A program made the translations under genes and the position numbers. From positions 4,710,501-4,774,500 of the forward strand of contig NZ_CP086120.1 of NCBI RefSeq assembly GCF_021216675.1: DNA of 64,000 nt, given 5' to 3'. Each line of letters begins with the position of its first letter. Position 1 is the first letter of the stretch. Under the pieces are notes generated by a model, which searched no databases, was not told the origin of the DNA, and worked only from the letters and a program-made list of their open reading frames with translations. Source of the stretch: Streptomyces gobiensis (GTDB lineage Bacteria; Actinomycetota; Actinomycetes; Streptomycetales; Streptomycetaceae). This document shows, piece after piece, positions 11,188-19,952 of the stretch.

Positions 11188-12058
11188 GGTGCAGCACCCC
11201 GCTCTGTCGTAGTCCGGCGGGCCGGATCATCAGGATGACCAGGGTGACGGCGAACAGTACGGCCGTCTGCGCCCCCGGTGATACATAGCTGGCCCCCGCC
11301 GCCTCGATGAGGCCGACAATCCAGCCCGCCAGCAGCGCGCCCCGGTAGTCGCCGATTCCGCCGACAACCGCCGCGAAGAAGCCCTTGACGAGCAGCCCGA
11401 AGCCCATGGTCACCGAGGCCAGGATGAGCGGCGCCGCCAGTACGCCGGTCAGTCCCGCCAGCGCGCCGCCGAGCAGAAAGGCCCGGCGGCTCAGCCGGTC
11501 CGGGTCGATGCCGCGCAGCCGGGCGGCGTCCCGGTCGGCGGCCACGGCCCGTATCGCACAGCCCGTGCGGGTGCGGGAGTGCAGCTCCAGGGCGATGACC
11601 ACGCCCAGGGCAGCCAGGATGACGGCCAGTTGATAGCTGCTGAACTGCACCCCGGCCACCGTGTGGGTGCGCAGTGACAGGGGGCCGGGGGGTGCGACCA
11701 TGCGCGGCTGGTCGGTCCACAGCTTGCCGACGAGCTGGTTGAGGATGAGCGAGAAGGCCAGTGTGGTGATGACCCAGCCCACGCCATGGACGGCCCGCCG
11801 CAGTACCGGCGCCACGGCCACCCGTTCTTCGATCAGGGCGACCGTGGCCACGGTCACCGCCACGGCGATCGCGGCGAGCGGCCAGGGGAGCGCGGTGCCG
11901 ACGGAGATCACCGCCATGAACATCGCACCCAGCATGATCAGGTCGCCCTGGGCGAAGTTGAGCACATGGGTCGGCCGGTAGAGCACATTGAGCCCCACCG
12001 CGACCAGCCCGTACAGGCTGCCGAAGACCAGGCCGGGCAGCAGAATGTCGTTGATCAT
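11180..12058 (-). CDS. branched-chain-type ABC transporter permease (LivH-like)
   Basis: This 292-residue integral membrane protein is of LivH type, with the conserved start GLVFGSLYGLVAVGLNVLYR and HVLNFAQGDLIMLGAMFM. About eight hydrophobic segments follow. The start ATG overlaps the stop of the substrate-binding-protein gene (ATGA), so translation is coupled. It forms the membrane channel with the LivM half of the downstream fusion. Confidence 0.92.
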   Translation of the reverse strand: MINDILLPGLVFGSLYGLVAVGLNVLYRPTHVLNFAQGDLIMLGAMFMAVISVGTALPWPLAAIAVAVTVATVALIEERVAVAPVLRRAVHGVGWVITTLAFSLILNQLVGKLWTDQPRMVAPPGPLSLRTHTVAGVQFSSYQLAVILAALGVVIALELHSRTRTGCAIRAVAADRDAARLRGIDPDRLSRRAFLLGGALAGLTGVLAAPLILASVTMGFGLLVKGFFAAVVGGIGDYRGALLAGWIVGLIEAAGASYVSPGAQTAVLFAVTLVILMIRPAGLRQSGVLHRV

Positions 12059-13308
12059 GCCTGGCTGCCCGGCGCGAGTTCACGGAAGATCCCGCCCATC
12101 GACGCCTTGTCCTTGGCCGAGAGCAGCGTCCCGATGGCGATGCCCTCGGCGCCGATGCCGTTGTGGTCCTCCGGCGTGAAGGAGAGCTTCGACCGGGCGC
12201 CCTGGTAGCCCTTCACCTGATCGAAGGCGGTCTTGAGCTGTGCCGGGTCAAGGGTTCCCTGCTCCGTGACGATTTCGGCCAGCAGGGTCAGAAAGTCGTA
12301 GTACGGGGCCACCGCCGCGGTGAACGGCAGCTCGCCGGTGGTCGGTTCGGCCAGGATCTTCTTGGCGTACTCCACCGCGGGGCCGGTGGTCGGCGCACCG
12401 CCCCTGGGGTAGCTGAGGGAGGCGTAGGTAGTGCCGTAGAAGCGCTCCAGGAGCTTCTTGGGTATGGGGTCATACGCTTCGACGTAGTTGAGGTCATGGG
12501 AGACGATCATCGGTGCGAAGCCGGTGTTGGCCATGGCCTGCAGGGAGAGCGCCGTGGTCTGCGGCTGCCCGCTGAACAGCCCGACCGCCTCGGCACCGGA
12601 CCGGTCCAGCTTCTTGATGAACGGGGTGAGGTCGGGTGCGTCCGGGCTGAACACCTGGATGGAGACGGGCTTGGCCTGGTAGGTGTCCTTCAGCATGTTC
12701 ACAAAGGCCTTGCGGATGGACTCACCGAACTCCGAGTTCTCGATGAGGAGCCCGATCTTGCGTACCTCGCGTACCTCATAGAGATACCGGGCCGCGGCCG
12801 TAGCCTGGAGCCTGGTGTTGAAGACCAGCTGGTAGTGGTACGGGAAGCGAGTGCCGTCGCCGAGCGTATCGGCCCCGCCCCAGGCGGACTGGAGCACGGA
12901 GCCGCGCTTCAGCGCGGCAGCCGATGCCACGGCCTGGGAGCTGCCGGTGGGGCCCAGCACCATCTGCGGGCCACGGCGCAGCAGCCGCTGGGCGACGGTC
13001 GGCTGGGTGCCTGGCGAGCCCTCGTCGTCCTCTTCCAGCAGCTTGACGGGCTCGCCGAGCAGCCCGCCCGCTTTGTTGATCTCCTTGAGGGCCAGCCGGG
13101 CTCCGGCGTAGGCGGGTATATAGGCGGCGGCGAGCGGGCCGGTCTTCGGCTGGATCCAGCCGAGCTTGGCCTGTTCGGCGTCTCCTGGGGTGCTTCCGGA
13201 GCCGGTGCCGCCGCAGGCGGTCAGGGCCGGAAGCGCGCCCAGACCCACTCCGGCGGCCAGTCCCAGCCGGCCCGTGTGCCACAGGAGGTCGCGACGTGAC
13301 AGTTCCAT
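12055..13308 (-). CDS. branched-chain-type ABC transporter substrate-binding lipoprotein
   Basis: This is a periplasmic-binding-protein-like lipoprotein of the Leu/Ile/Val-type (peripla_BP_6) family, 417 residues. A twin-arginine-like SRRDLLWHTGRLGL precedes a hydrophobic run and the lipobox LTAC. The mature part begins KLGWIQPKTGPLAAAYIPAY and contains the characteristic INKAGGLLGEPVKLLEEDDEG and MVLGPTGSSQAVASA. It captures the substrate for the LivH/LivMG/LivF importer. The substrate is not readable from sequence; the neighbouring ester hydrolases and acyl-CoA ligases suggest a hydrophobic organic acid. Confidence 0.92.
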   Translation of the reverse strand: MELSRRDLLWHTGRLGLAAGVGLGALPALTACGGTGSGSTPGDAEQAKLGWIQPKTGPLAAAYIPAYAGARLALKEINKAGGLLGEPVKLLEEDDEGSPGTQPTVAQRLLRRGPQMVLGPTGSSQAVASAAALKRGSVLQSAWGGADTLGDGTRFPYHYQLVFNTRLQATAAARYLYEVREVRKIGLLIENSEFGESIRKAFVNMLKDTYQAKPVSIQVFSPDAPDLTPFIKKLDRSGAEAVGLFSGQPQTTALSLQAMANTGFAPMIVSHDLNYVEAYDPIPKKLLERFYGTTYASLSYPRGGAPTTGPAVEYAKKILAEPTTGELPFTAAVAPYYDFLTLLAEIVTEQGTLDPAQLKTAFDQVKGYQGARSKLSFTPEDHNGIGAEGIAIGTLLSAKDKASMGGIFRELAPGSQA

Positions 13309-13344
13309 GGTGGTCTCTCTTCTTGCTAGAGGCGTGCTTCTGTG

Positions 13345-14109
13345 TCAGAGGCGTGCGCCGCCGGAGACATGGAGGGTTTCTCCGGTGATGTACGAGGCGT
13401 CGTCGGAGAGGAGGAAGGAGATCGCGCCCGCGATCTCCTCCGGCTCGGCGTACCGGCGCAGTGGGATCTGCCGGAGCATGGCCATACGCAGCGGGACGTC
13501 GTCCTTGCCCGGCTCGGCGGTCAGCCGGGTTTCGACCATTCCGGGGGCGACACAGTTGACCTGGATGCCATGCCGGGCGAGGTCCAGGGCCGCTCCGCGG
13601 GTCAGTGAGACCACGCCGCCCTTGCTCGCCACATAAGCGATCTGCTGGGTCATGCCCTTGTAGGACAGCGAAGAGACATTGACGACCGCGCCGGGCCTGC
13701 CTCGCTCGATACGTCCCTGCGCGAACCGTTTGAGGCAGAGATAGGCGCTGGTCAGATTGGTGTCCAGCGTCCGCGCCCAGGTCGCGTCGGAGAAGTCGGG
13801 CAGCGGCTCCCGGCAGACGATGCCAGCGTTGTTGACCAGCAGTTCAACTCCGCCGAACCGTGCTTCGAGGTGGTCGAACATCTCCGTCACCTGGGCGGCA
13901 TCGGTGACATCCGCTGGCTCGGCGTACGCGGTGAGACCTTCCGTCCGCCACTCCGCGCAGAGCTTTTCGGCTCCGCCACCGGGCAGATCGTTCACGATGA
14001 CCGTTGCGCCTTCGGCGGCGAGCCGGTGGGCCGTGGCCGCGCCAATACCGCGCGCGGCCCCGGTCACCAGCGCCACCTCTCCAGCGAAGCGGGCGGGAGC
14101 AGGAGGCAT
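13345..14109 (-). CDS. SDR-family NAD(P)-dependent oxidoreductase
   Basis: This is a classical short-chain dehydrogenase, 254 residues. The cofactor loop is TGAARGIG, NNAG is present, and the Ser-Tyr-Lys catalytic set is in VSSLSYKGMTQQIAYVASKGG. The C-terminus ends in the usual SYITGETLHVSGG. It is of FabG/3-hydroxyacyl-CoA-dehydrogenase type, so a reductase or dehydrogenase acting on a beta-hydroxyacyl thioester is likely. ATG at 14109 is used because GAGGAGA lies upstream; an ATG ten codons earlier lacks a ribosome site. It sits between the lipase and the ABC importer genes. Confidence 0.9.
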   Translation of the reverse strand: MPPAPARFAGEVALVTGAARGIGAATAHRLAAEGATVIVNDLPGGGAEKLCAEWRTEGLTAYAEPADVTDAAQVTEMFDHLEARFGGVELLVNNAGIVCREPLPDFSDATWARTLDTNLTSAYLCLKRFAQGRIERGRPGAVVNVSSLSYKGMTQQIAYVASKGGVVSLTRGAALDLARHGIQVNCVAPGMVETRLTAEPGKDDVPLRMAMLRQIPLRRYAEPEEIAGAISFLLSDDASYITGETLHVSGGARL

Positions 14110-14166
14110 CGGAGGAATCTCCTCTGAGTGTTCGTCCATTTGTTGAGAGTCAGCAGCTGTCGAGGG

Positions 14167-15060
14167 TCAGCAGCGAGGCTCAAGGCCAGGGTTCGCGGGG
14201 CCGGTTCGTGCCAGGGCGTCCAGCGCCCACTGGAACATGACCCGGTCGTAGCCGATCCCGGCATGACCGCTGCGGTTGTCCGGACAGGCGTCCTGCAGCC
14301 GGACATTGGTGATCGAGGTGCTCGCGCCGTTCAGATAGCCGCTGGTGTACGGCACGACCGCCTGGTCCCAACGGGTGTTGATGGTGGTGTAGCTGACGCC
14401 GGACTCGATCTCCCGTCCGTGGTTGAGCTCGGTAAGGAACTCCGAGCCTTCGCTGAACTGGTAGCACGAGCGGCAGATCACATCTCCCAGCTCCGGTGGC
14501 AGCAGTGCGAAGAGGTTCCTGCTGCTGCCGTGATTGGGCGCCGCGAGCGCCACGAAGTTGTCGACGTCCCGCGCGCCGTCCTCGAAGCGCAGATACCACC
14601 GTGGCATCAGCCCGCCCTGGCTGTGCCCCAAGAGGTCCACTTTCGCGGCACCGGTCGCGGCCTTCACGCCGGTGACGAAGGTCTTGAGCTCCTTCGCGGA
14701 AACCTGCATCAGCGAGGTGCCGGGCAGACCGCCGCCCGACATCCCGTAGTTGAGCGCGAAGACGCAGAACCCGGCGCTGCTGAGCCGTGGGGATACATAG
14801 GACCAGTTGATCGCGGCGCGCAGGAAGAGACCGTGCACCAGCACTACGGGTTTGGGGTGCTCCGCGCTCGGTTTGCAATCCCAGTCGTTGGCTCCGGCCA
14901 GCATGGGGTCGGCGAGCTCCTTGGCCTTGGCGATGTCGTTCCGGGGGTCGGCCTGGGCCAGTGGAGCGCTCAGGATGGCGACCATGGTGAATCCGATGAC
15001 GCACACCAGCCGTGGGATGAATCTGAACCGGCTGGTGAGTGGGGGGAATGGATGAGACAC
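14167..15060 (-). CDS. secreted alpha/beta-hydrolase lipase
   Basis: This is an extracellular triacylglycerol-lipase/esterase-type enzyme, 297 residues. A Sec signal peptide is evident (basic start, hydrophobic LVCVIGFTMVAILSAPLAQA, cleavage after AQA). The oxyanion segment is VVLVHGLFLRAAINW, the nucleophile elbow is LLGHSQGGLMPRW, and a C-terminal GHAGIGYDRVMFQWALDAL carries the catalytic His. Cysteines in mature protein could form disulphides. GTG at 15060 has GGAGAG seven bases upstream. Within a CoA-ligase/importer operon it probably frees acids from extracellular esters before uptake (inference). Confidence 0.88.
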   Translation of the reverse strand: MSHPFPPLTSRFRFIPRLVCVIGFTMVAILSAPLAQADPRNDIAKAKELADPMLAGANDWDCKPSAEHPKPVVLVHGLFLRAAINWSYVSPRLSSAGFCVFALNYGMSGGGLPGTSLMQVSAKELKTFVTGVKAATGAAKVDLLGHSQGGLMPRWYLRFEDGARDVDNFVALAAPNHGSSRNLFALLPPELGDVICRSCYQFSEGSEFLTELNHGREIESGVSYTTINTRWDQAVVPYTSGYLNGASTSITNVRLQDACPDNRSGHAGIGYDRVMFQWALDALARTGPANPGLEPRC

Positions 15061-15093
15061 GTGCGGCTCTCCTTCATAGGGGGCCGGGCGGCG

Positions 15094-15885
15094 TCAATGC
15101 CCGGCGAACTGTGGGGGTCTCCCTTCGAGGAAGGCCCGGGGGCCTTCCGACGCGTCCTTGATCTCGGTGTGTGAGCGCACATGGAAGATGTCCTGAAGAC
15201 GCAGGCCATACAGCACCGGCTGTCCCCAGGCCGCCTCCCGCAGCTCCTTGTAGTAACCGATGGATTTGGTCGGCCCGCTGGCCAGCCGGGCCGCCAGCCC
15301 GCTCAGCTCCGCGCTGAACCGCTCAGCGGGCACCACCTGGTGCACCAGACCGGTACGCTCCGCCTCCGCGGCGCCGACCAGCCGGCCGGTCAGGAACATC
15401 TCAGTGGCCCGGGCCGGTCCCACGACCCTGGGCAGCATGACCGCGTTCCCGAGATGACCGACCTGGACCAGACAGCTGCCGATCTTCGCCCGGTCGGAGG
15501 CCAGGCGGTAGTCGGCCGCGCAGGCGATCTCGGTGCCCGCTCCGGCCGCGGCGCCGTCGATCCCGGCGATCACCGGCTTGGGGCAGGTCACGATGGCTTC
15601 GCAGATCCGTAGATAGTGCCCGTCACCGGTGACCGCGTCGGCCGGTGTGTTCGTCCGTACGCCGTCCAGGAACTCCGAGACCGCCGCCAGGTCGTCGCCC
15701 GCGCAGAACGCCCCGCCGGACCCGGTGATCACCACACAGCGCACCGCCGGATCGGCCGCCGCCCGGACCAGCGCGGCGAGTAGCTGTTCGGAGAGCTCGC
15801 GGTCGAGGGCGTTGCGCTGGCCCGGCCGGTTGAGGGTCAGCGTCGCCACGCCGTCCCGTAGCTCGCGGTGGAGCACATCCGTCAT
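15094..15885 (-). CDS. enoyl-CoA hydratase/isomerase-family protein (copy A)
   Basis: This is a crotonase-fold protein, 263 residues. The oxyanion-hole segments are FCAGDDLAAVSEFL and IDGAAAGAGTEIACAADY. The glutamate matching the first hydratase Glu is present (GTEIA). The position that normally holds the second catalytic Glu reads GSCLVQVG and has none. Simple hydratase activity is therefore doubtful; an isomerase, hydrolase or other crotonase reaction is possible. It is closely similar to the crotonase at 32381-33196, and each copy sits beside a CocE hydrolase and a CaiC-like ligase. The ATG at 15885 is preceded by an AAGGCAGGA-like ribosome site. Confidence 0.88.
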   Translation of the reverse strand: MTDVLHRELRDGVATLTLNRPGQRNALDRELSEQLLAALVRAAADPAVRCVVITGSGGAFCAGDDLAAVSEFLDGVRTNTPADAVTGDGHYLRICEAIVTCPKPVIAGIDGAAAGAGTEIACAADYRLASDRAKIGSCLVQVGHLGNAVMLPRVVGPARATEMFLTGRLVGAAEAERTGLVHQVVPAERFSAELSGLAARLASGPTKSIGYYKELREAAWGQPVLYGLRLQDIFHVRSHTEIKDASEGPRAFLEGRPPQFAGH

Positions 15886-15898
15886 GCGGTCCTGCCTT

Positions 15899-17623
15899 TC
15901 AGGCGTGGGTCCGGGTCTGGGGCTGGGTCTGGGCTGGTAGCACGGTGAGTTCAAGCCGTGAGGGCCGCTCCGTTCCGTGGTGGATGGTCTGCTCGGCGAC
16001 CGCTGGGTCGCTCTCCTCTCCGATCGGGCCGTCGGTGTTGAGGTTCCGGTCGAACTGGGGGAAGTTGCTGCTGGTCACATGGGCCTGTAGCCGGTGTCCG
16101 GGGGCGAGCCGCCAGGCGGTGTGCCCCAGGTCGATGTCGAGCTCGTACACCCTCCCGGGCCGCAGCGGCCGTTCACTGCCCACGCCCTCGCGATACCGGG
16201 CCCGCAGGATGCCGTCGCAGATGAGCACCGCGCGGCCGTCCGGGAAGACATCGATGAGCTTGGCGGCGAAGTCGGTGTCCGGCGCGCTGCTTTCGGCGTA
16301 CAGCCGCAGCCGTGCCGGGCCTACCAGATCGAGGGCCACCGGCAGCACATCAGAGGTGTAGCTGAGGACATCTGAGCGCTGCTCCAGATGGTTCTGCGCC
16401 AGCGGACCGGGCACCAGATCGCCCAGGTTGAGCAGCCGCCCGCCATGGCTCGGCACGGGGTCGGCCGGGTCGTAGCGATAGCGGGCGGGCGGCTCCTCCC
16501 GCTCCGGCGGCTGGCTGGAGAGCGTGCCGCCGTCCCGGAGATACCACTGCTGGGGCTGGACCTCAGGCGGCGGCCAGCTCGACGCCGTACGCCACTCTCC
16601 AGCACCCATCAGGAAGTACTGCACTGGCGGCGTATCCCGCTCGATGCCCCGCACATAGCGGTCGAAGAACGCCAGATGCCGCTGCGCGAGCCCGCCGTAG
16701 CGCGCGCCCGAGATCAGCCCGAAGTTCAGCTCGCCCTGTACGGGGAGCAGCGAGCCCAGATGCGCCCAGGGGCCCATGACGAGATGGTTGCTGCTGGAGC
16801 GGGCCGTCATATCCTGATAGAGCCCGATGGTGGCCGCACTGTAGACGTCGTACCAGCCGCTCACCGACAGGGTGGGCACCCGCACCGCGTCGAGCCGGCA
16901 GGCCGGTTTCATCTCGGCCTTGCCGGACAGCACATCGCGCAGCGGCAGGGGGAAGTCCGGAAGATGCAGGATGTCCGCCAGCGGCAGCTGCTCCATCGCA
17001 CGCCGGGGACTGTGCGCGTACTCCGCGATCGCCGCCACGGTCTGCTGCGCCGGTGGTTTACCGGCCGTAAAGCGGCGTTGCAGCCAGTCGGCGGCCATCA
17101 TCACCAGCCAGCCGACCAGATGGTCGAGGCGGATCGCGCCACCGCTGGCCTGGTCGTCATAGCCGCCGACCGTGCACATCGCCGGGGCGATGGCGCGCAG
17201 ATGCGGGGGCTGTCGCATGGCGCCGACCCACTGCACGATCCCGAGATATGACGGCCCCACCATGCCGACGTTGCCGTCGCACCAGGGCTGGGCGGCGGTC
17301 CATTCGACGGTGTCGTAGGTGTCCAGGGCCTCTTGGTCCCACATGATGGGCTGCCAGGTTCCCCCGGAGGAGAAACGGCCCCGGGTGTCCTGGAGGACCA
17401 CCGCGTAGCCAGCGGCCACCGCGTCCGCGGCGGGCAGCACATCCAGGGCTGTGATCCGGCGTTTGTCATAGGGGGCGCGATAGATCAGCGCGGGGGCGGG
17501 ACGGTTACCGGCGGGCCGCCAGACGTCCGCGCGCAGGATGGCCCCGTCGCGCATGGGAGTGTCCACATCGCGTTCGATGGTCTCCCTGCGTACGCCCTGC
17601 TGAGGGACTTCGGGGGTGCTCAT
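15899..17623 (-). CDS. CocE/NonD-family hydrolase (copy A)
   Basis: This 574-residue protein belongs to the X-Pro dipeptidyl-peptidase/cocaine-esterase/glutaryl-7-ACA-acylase family of alpha/beta hydrolases. The N-terminal hallmark is MRDGAILRADVWRP; the nucleophile Ser (about residue 125) is in VGMVGPSYLGIVQW; the C-terminal jelly-roll domain ends with GHRLQAHVTSSNFPQFDRNL. No signal peptide is seen, so it acts in the cytoplasm on an ester or amide. It is a clear paralogue of the hydrolase at 29056-30744. Its ATG overlaps the stop of the ligase gene (ATGA). Confidence 0.9.
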   Translation of the reverse strand: MSTPEVPQQGVRRETIERDVDTPMRDGAILRADVWRPAGNRPAPALIYRAPYDKRRITALDVLPAADAVAAGYAVVLQDTRGRFSSGGTWQPIMWDQEALDTYDTVEWTAAQPWCDGNVGMVGPSYLGIVQWVGAMRQPPHLRAIAPAMCTVGGYDDQASGGAIRLDHLVGWLVMMAADWLQRRFTAGKPPAQQTVAAIAEYAHSPRRAMEQLPLADILHLPDFPLPLRDVLSGKAEMKPACRLDAVRVPTLSVSGWYDVYSAATIGLYQDMTARSSSNHLVMGPWAHLGSLLPVQGELNFGLISGARYGGLAQRHLAFFDRYVRGIERDTPPVQYFLMGAGEWRTASSWPPPEVQPQQWYLRDGGTLSSQPPEREEPPARYRYDPADPVPSHGGRLLNLGDLVPGPLAQNHLEQRSDVLSYTSDVLPVALDLVGPARLRLYAESSAPDTDFAAKLIDVFPDGRAVLICDGILRARYREGVGSERPLRPGRVYELDIDLGHTAWRLAPGHRLQAHVTSSNFPQFDRNLNTDGPIGEESDPAVAEQTIHHGTERPSRLELTVLPAQTQPQTRTHA

Positions 17624-19221
17624 GAGCGACGGCTCCTCTCCGGCGTTTCGTCGAGGGTTTCGCGTTTGATCTCGATCCCGGCGCTGTGCCGGTCCCATGT
17701 CCCGGCGACGGCGCCCTCCTCGCGCAGCAGGTGCTTGCGCACCTTGGCGGTGGGGGTCTTGGGCAGTTCGTCGAGCACCCGGATATAGCGGGGCACCATG
17801 AAATGGGCCATCCGTGGGATCAGGAACCCGACCAGTTCACCGGGGTCGATGACGGTGCCGGGTACGGGCGAGACGACCAGCAGCACCTCGTCCTCGCCGT
17901 GCTCGCTCGGCACGGCCACCGCGGCGGCCTCCCGCACCGAGGGGTGGGCCACCGCCTCGGTCTCGACCTCAAAGGAGGAGATGTTCTCGCCGCGCCGGCG
18001 GATCGCGTCCTTCATCCGGTCGATGAAGAAGACATTGCCCTCGCTGTCCTGCCGTACCGCGTCCCCGGTGTGGAACCAGCCGTTACGCCAGGACTCGGCG
18101 GTCGCCTCCGGCATCGCGTGGTAGCCGTGGCACAGGGCCCAGGGACGGTCGGTGCGCACGATCAGCTCGCCCACCTCGCCCGGGCCGACCTCCCGGTCAT
18201 GCGCGTCAACCACCCGCAGCTGGACGCCGGGGCGGGGCCGGCCGCAGACACCGGCCGCCTTGGGGTTGCGTTCGGAGATGACCGGGCAGGACACCTCGGT
18301 CATGTTGTACATCGTGTAGACATCGATGCCGAAGCGGTCGGTGAGCGCCCCGGTGTCATCACCCAGCGGGACCAGCCAGACCCATCTCAGCGGATGATCG
18401 GTATCCCCCGCCGACCCGGGCTGTTTGAGCAGAAAGGTCGCCATGACGCCGAGCAGCGTGCAGCTGGTGATCTGGTGAGTGCGGATGACGTCCCAGAACT
18501 CCTCGGTGGTGAAGGAGTCCACGACCGTCACCGAGCCGCCGAACAGCAGCATCGCGTACACCCCGATGGTTCCGCCCACATGGAAGAGCGGAAGCTGGAC
18601 GAGATAGCGCTCCCCTTCGCTGATCCGGTCGGCGAAGGCGGCGACGGCGGTTGAGTAGTGGTGGACATAGCTCAGCAGCACGCCCTTGGAGGGGCCGGTC
18701 GTGCCGGAGGTGTAGATGATCCCCAAGGCATCCCAGGGCGCTGCTTCGACCGGCTTGAAGTTGCCTGGTGTGGCCTTGAGTTCGGCCGGGTGGAGAACGG
18801 TGGGGCGCACTCCGCGCAGTTCGGCATCGGCCAGTCGGGGGGTCAGCTGAGGGTGCGCGATCACCACCGAGGCACCGGAGTTGGTCAGCACATGCTCCAG
18901 AAGCCCGCCCCGGTAGGCGGTGTTGACCGGCGTGTAGGTGGCTCCCGCGAGGTTGGTGCCGAACCAGGCCAGCAGTGCCTCCGGGCCGTTCGGCAGCCAG
19001 GACACCACCCGGTCACCGGGCCGCACTCCATGGGCGGCCAGCGCGGCCGCGGCGGCCACCGCGCGCTGATAGGTCTCCCGGTACGTCCAGTAGTTGCCAT
19101 CGGCGAACTGGGCGAACACCCGGTCCGGATGCGCCGTTGCCCGGGCGGCGAGCAGCCCGCCCACCGTGCAGGACTCCGGACCGGGCACCCGGGGATCGTC
19201 CGGCGCCAGTATCTCGATCAT
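17620..19221 (-). CDS. AMP-forming acyl-CoA ligase, CaiC-like (copy A)
   Basis: This 533-residue ANL-superfamily enzyme is expected to activate a carboxylic acid to its CoA thioester with ATP. The P-loop is IIYTSGTTGPSKGVL, the adenine motif is MYNMTEVSCP, the hinge is FIDRMKDAIRRRGENISSFE, and the C-terminal catalytic Lys lies in TPTAKVRKHLL. The overall pattern resembles carnitine/crotonobetaine-CoA ligase (CaiC), pointing to a short or polar acid. It is paralogous to the ligase at 30756-32384. The ATG at 19221 overlaps the SDR stop; an in-frame ATG at 19233 is the alternative. Confidence 0.92.
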   Translation of the reverse strand: MIEILAPDDPRVPGPESCTVGGLLAARATAHPDRVFAQFADGNYWTYRETYQRAVAAAAALAAHGVRPGDRVVSWLPNGPEALLAWFGTNLAGATYTPVNTAYRGGLLEHVLTNSGASVVIAHPQLTPRLADAELRGVRPTVLHPAELKATPGNFKPVEAAPWDALGIIYTSGTTGPSKGVLLSYVHHYSTAVAAFADRISEGERYLVQLPLFHVGGTIGVYAMLLFGGSVTVVDSFTTEEFWDVIRTHQITSCTLLGVMATFLLKQPGSAGDTDHPLRWVWLVPLGDDTGALTDRFGIDVYTMYNMTEVSCPVISERNPKAAGVCGRPRPGVQLRVVDAHDREVGPGEVGELIVRTDRPWALCHGYHAMPEATAESWRNGWFHTGDAVRQDSEGNVFFIDRMKDAIRRRGENISSFEVETEAVAHPSVREAAAVAVPSEHGEDEVLLVVSPVPGTVIDPGELVGFLIPRMAHFMVPRYIRVLDELPKTPTAKVRKHLLREEGAVAGTWDRHSAGIEIKRETLDETPERSRRS

Positions 19222-19952
19222 GACCGCACCCATCCGCCGTCCACGAACAGACACTGGCCGGTGATGTAGCTCGCTTCCGTGGACGCCAGCCAGCTGACGG
19301 CCGCGGCCACCTCCTCCGGTGTGCCCAGGCGCCTGATCGGCTGCGTGCGGACATGCCTCGCGCCGATCTCCACCAGATCTTTCGCCTGTTCCAGCATGGG
19401 TGTGTCGATAAAGCCCGGGCATACGGCGTTGGCGCGTACCCCGGCCCGGCCCAGCTCGACCGCGAGCGAACGGGTGAGCGTGGCCAGGCCCCCCTTGGAG
19501 ACGTCGTAGGCGACCTGTCCGGAGATGCCCATCATCGCTACCGAGCAGAGATTGACCACCGCGCCCTCGTTCCGCGCCAGCAGCGGTGCGGCGCGCTGGG
19601 CCAGGAAGAAGGGCGCGCTGAGATTGACCGCCAGCACCCGGTTCCAGATCTTCGGGGTGTGTTCCGCCAGCGGCCCCCGGTAGCCGATCCCGGCGTTGTT
19701 CACCAGGATGTCGAGCCCGCCCAGCTCCTTTTCGACCCGGTCCACCACCCCGCTGGCCTTGTCGTGGTCGGCGACATTGGCCGCCACGGCCAGCCCGCCG
19801 ACCTCGCCCGCGGTACGTTCGGCCGCTTCCTGATCGATGTCATTGACGGCGACGGTCGCGCCCTCGGCCGCCAGCCGCCCGGCGATGGCCGCGCCGATGC
19901 CCCGGCCCGCGCCGGTGACCAGTGCCGTACGACCCTTGCACAGCTCGCTCAT
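19218..19952 (-). CDS. SDR-family NAD(P)-dependent oxidoreductase
   Basis: This 244-residue classical SDR has the cofactor loop TGAGRGIGAAIA, NNAGIGYRG, and catalytic Ser, Tyr and Lys in LCSVAMMGISGQVAYDVSKGG. The C-terminal SYITGQCLFVDGG is intact. It is FabG-like and expected to act on a beta-keto or beta-hydroxyacyl thioester. It overlaps its neighbours on both sides by four bases (ATGA), in a tightly coupled run of DUF35, HMGS-like, SDR and ligase genes. Confidence 0.91.
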   Translation of the reverse strand: MSELCKGRTALVTGAGRGIGAAIAGRLAAEGATVAVNDIDQEAAERTAGEVGGLAVAANVADHDKASGVVDRVEKELGGLDILVNNAGIGYRGPLAEHTPKIWNRVLAVNLSAPFFLAQRAAPLLARNEGAVVNLCSVAMMGISGQVAYDVSKGGLATLTRSLAVELGRAGVRANAVCPGFIDTPMLEQAKDLVEIGARHVRTQPIRRLGTPEEVAAAVSWLASTEASYITGQCLFVDGGWVRS

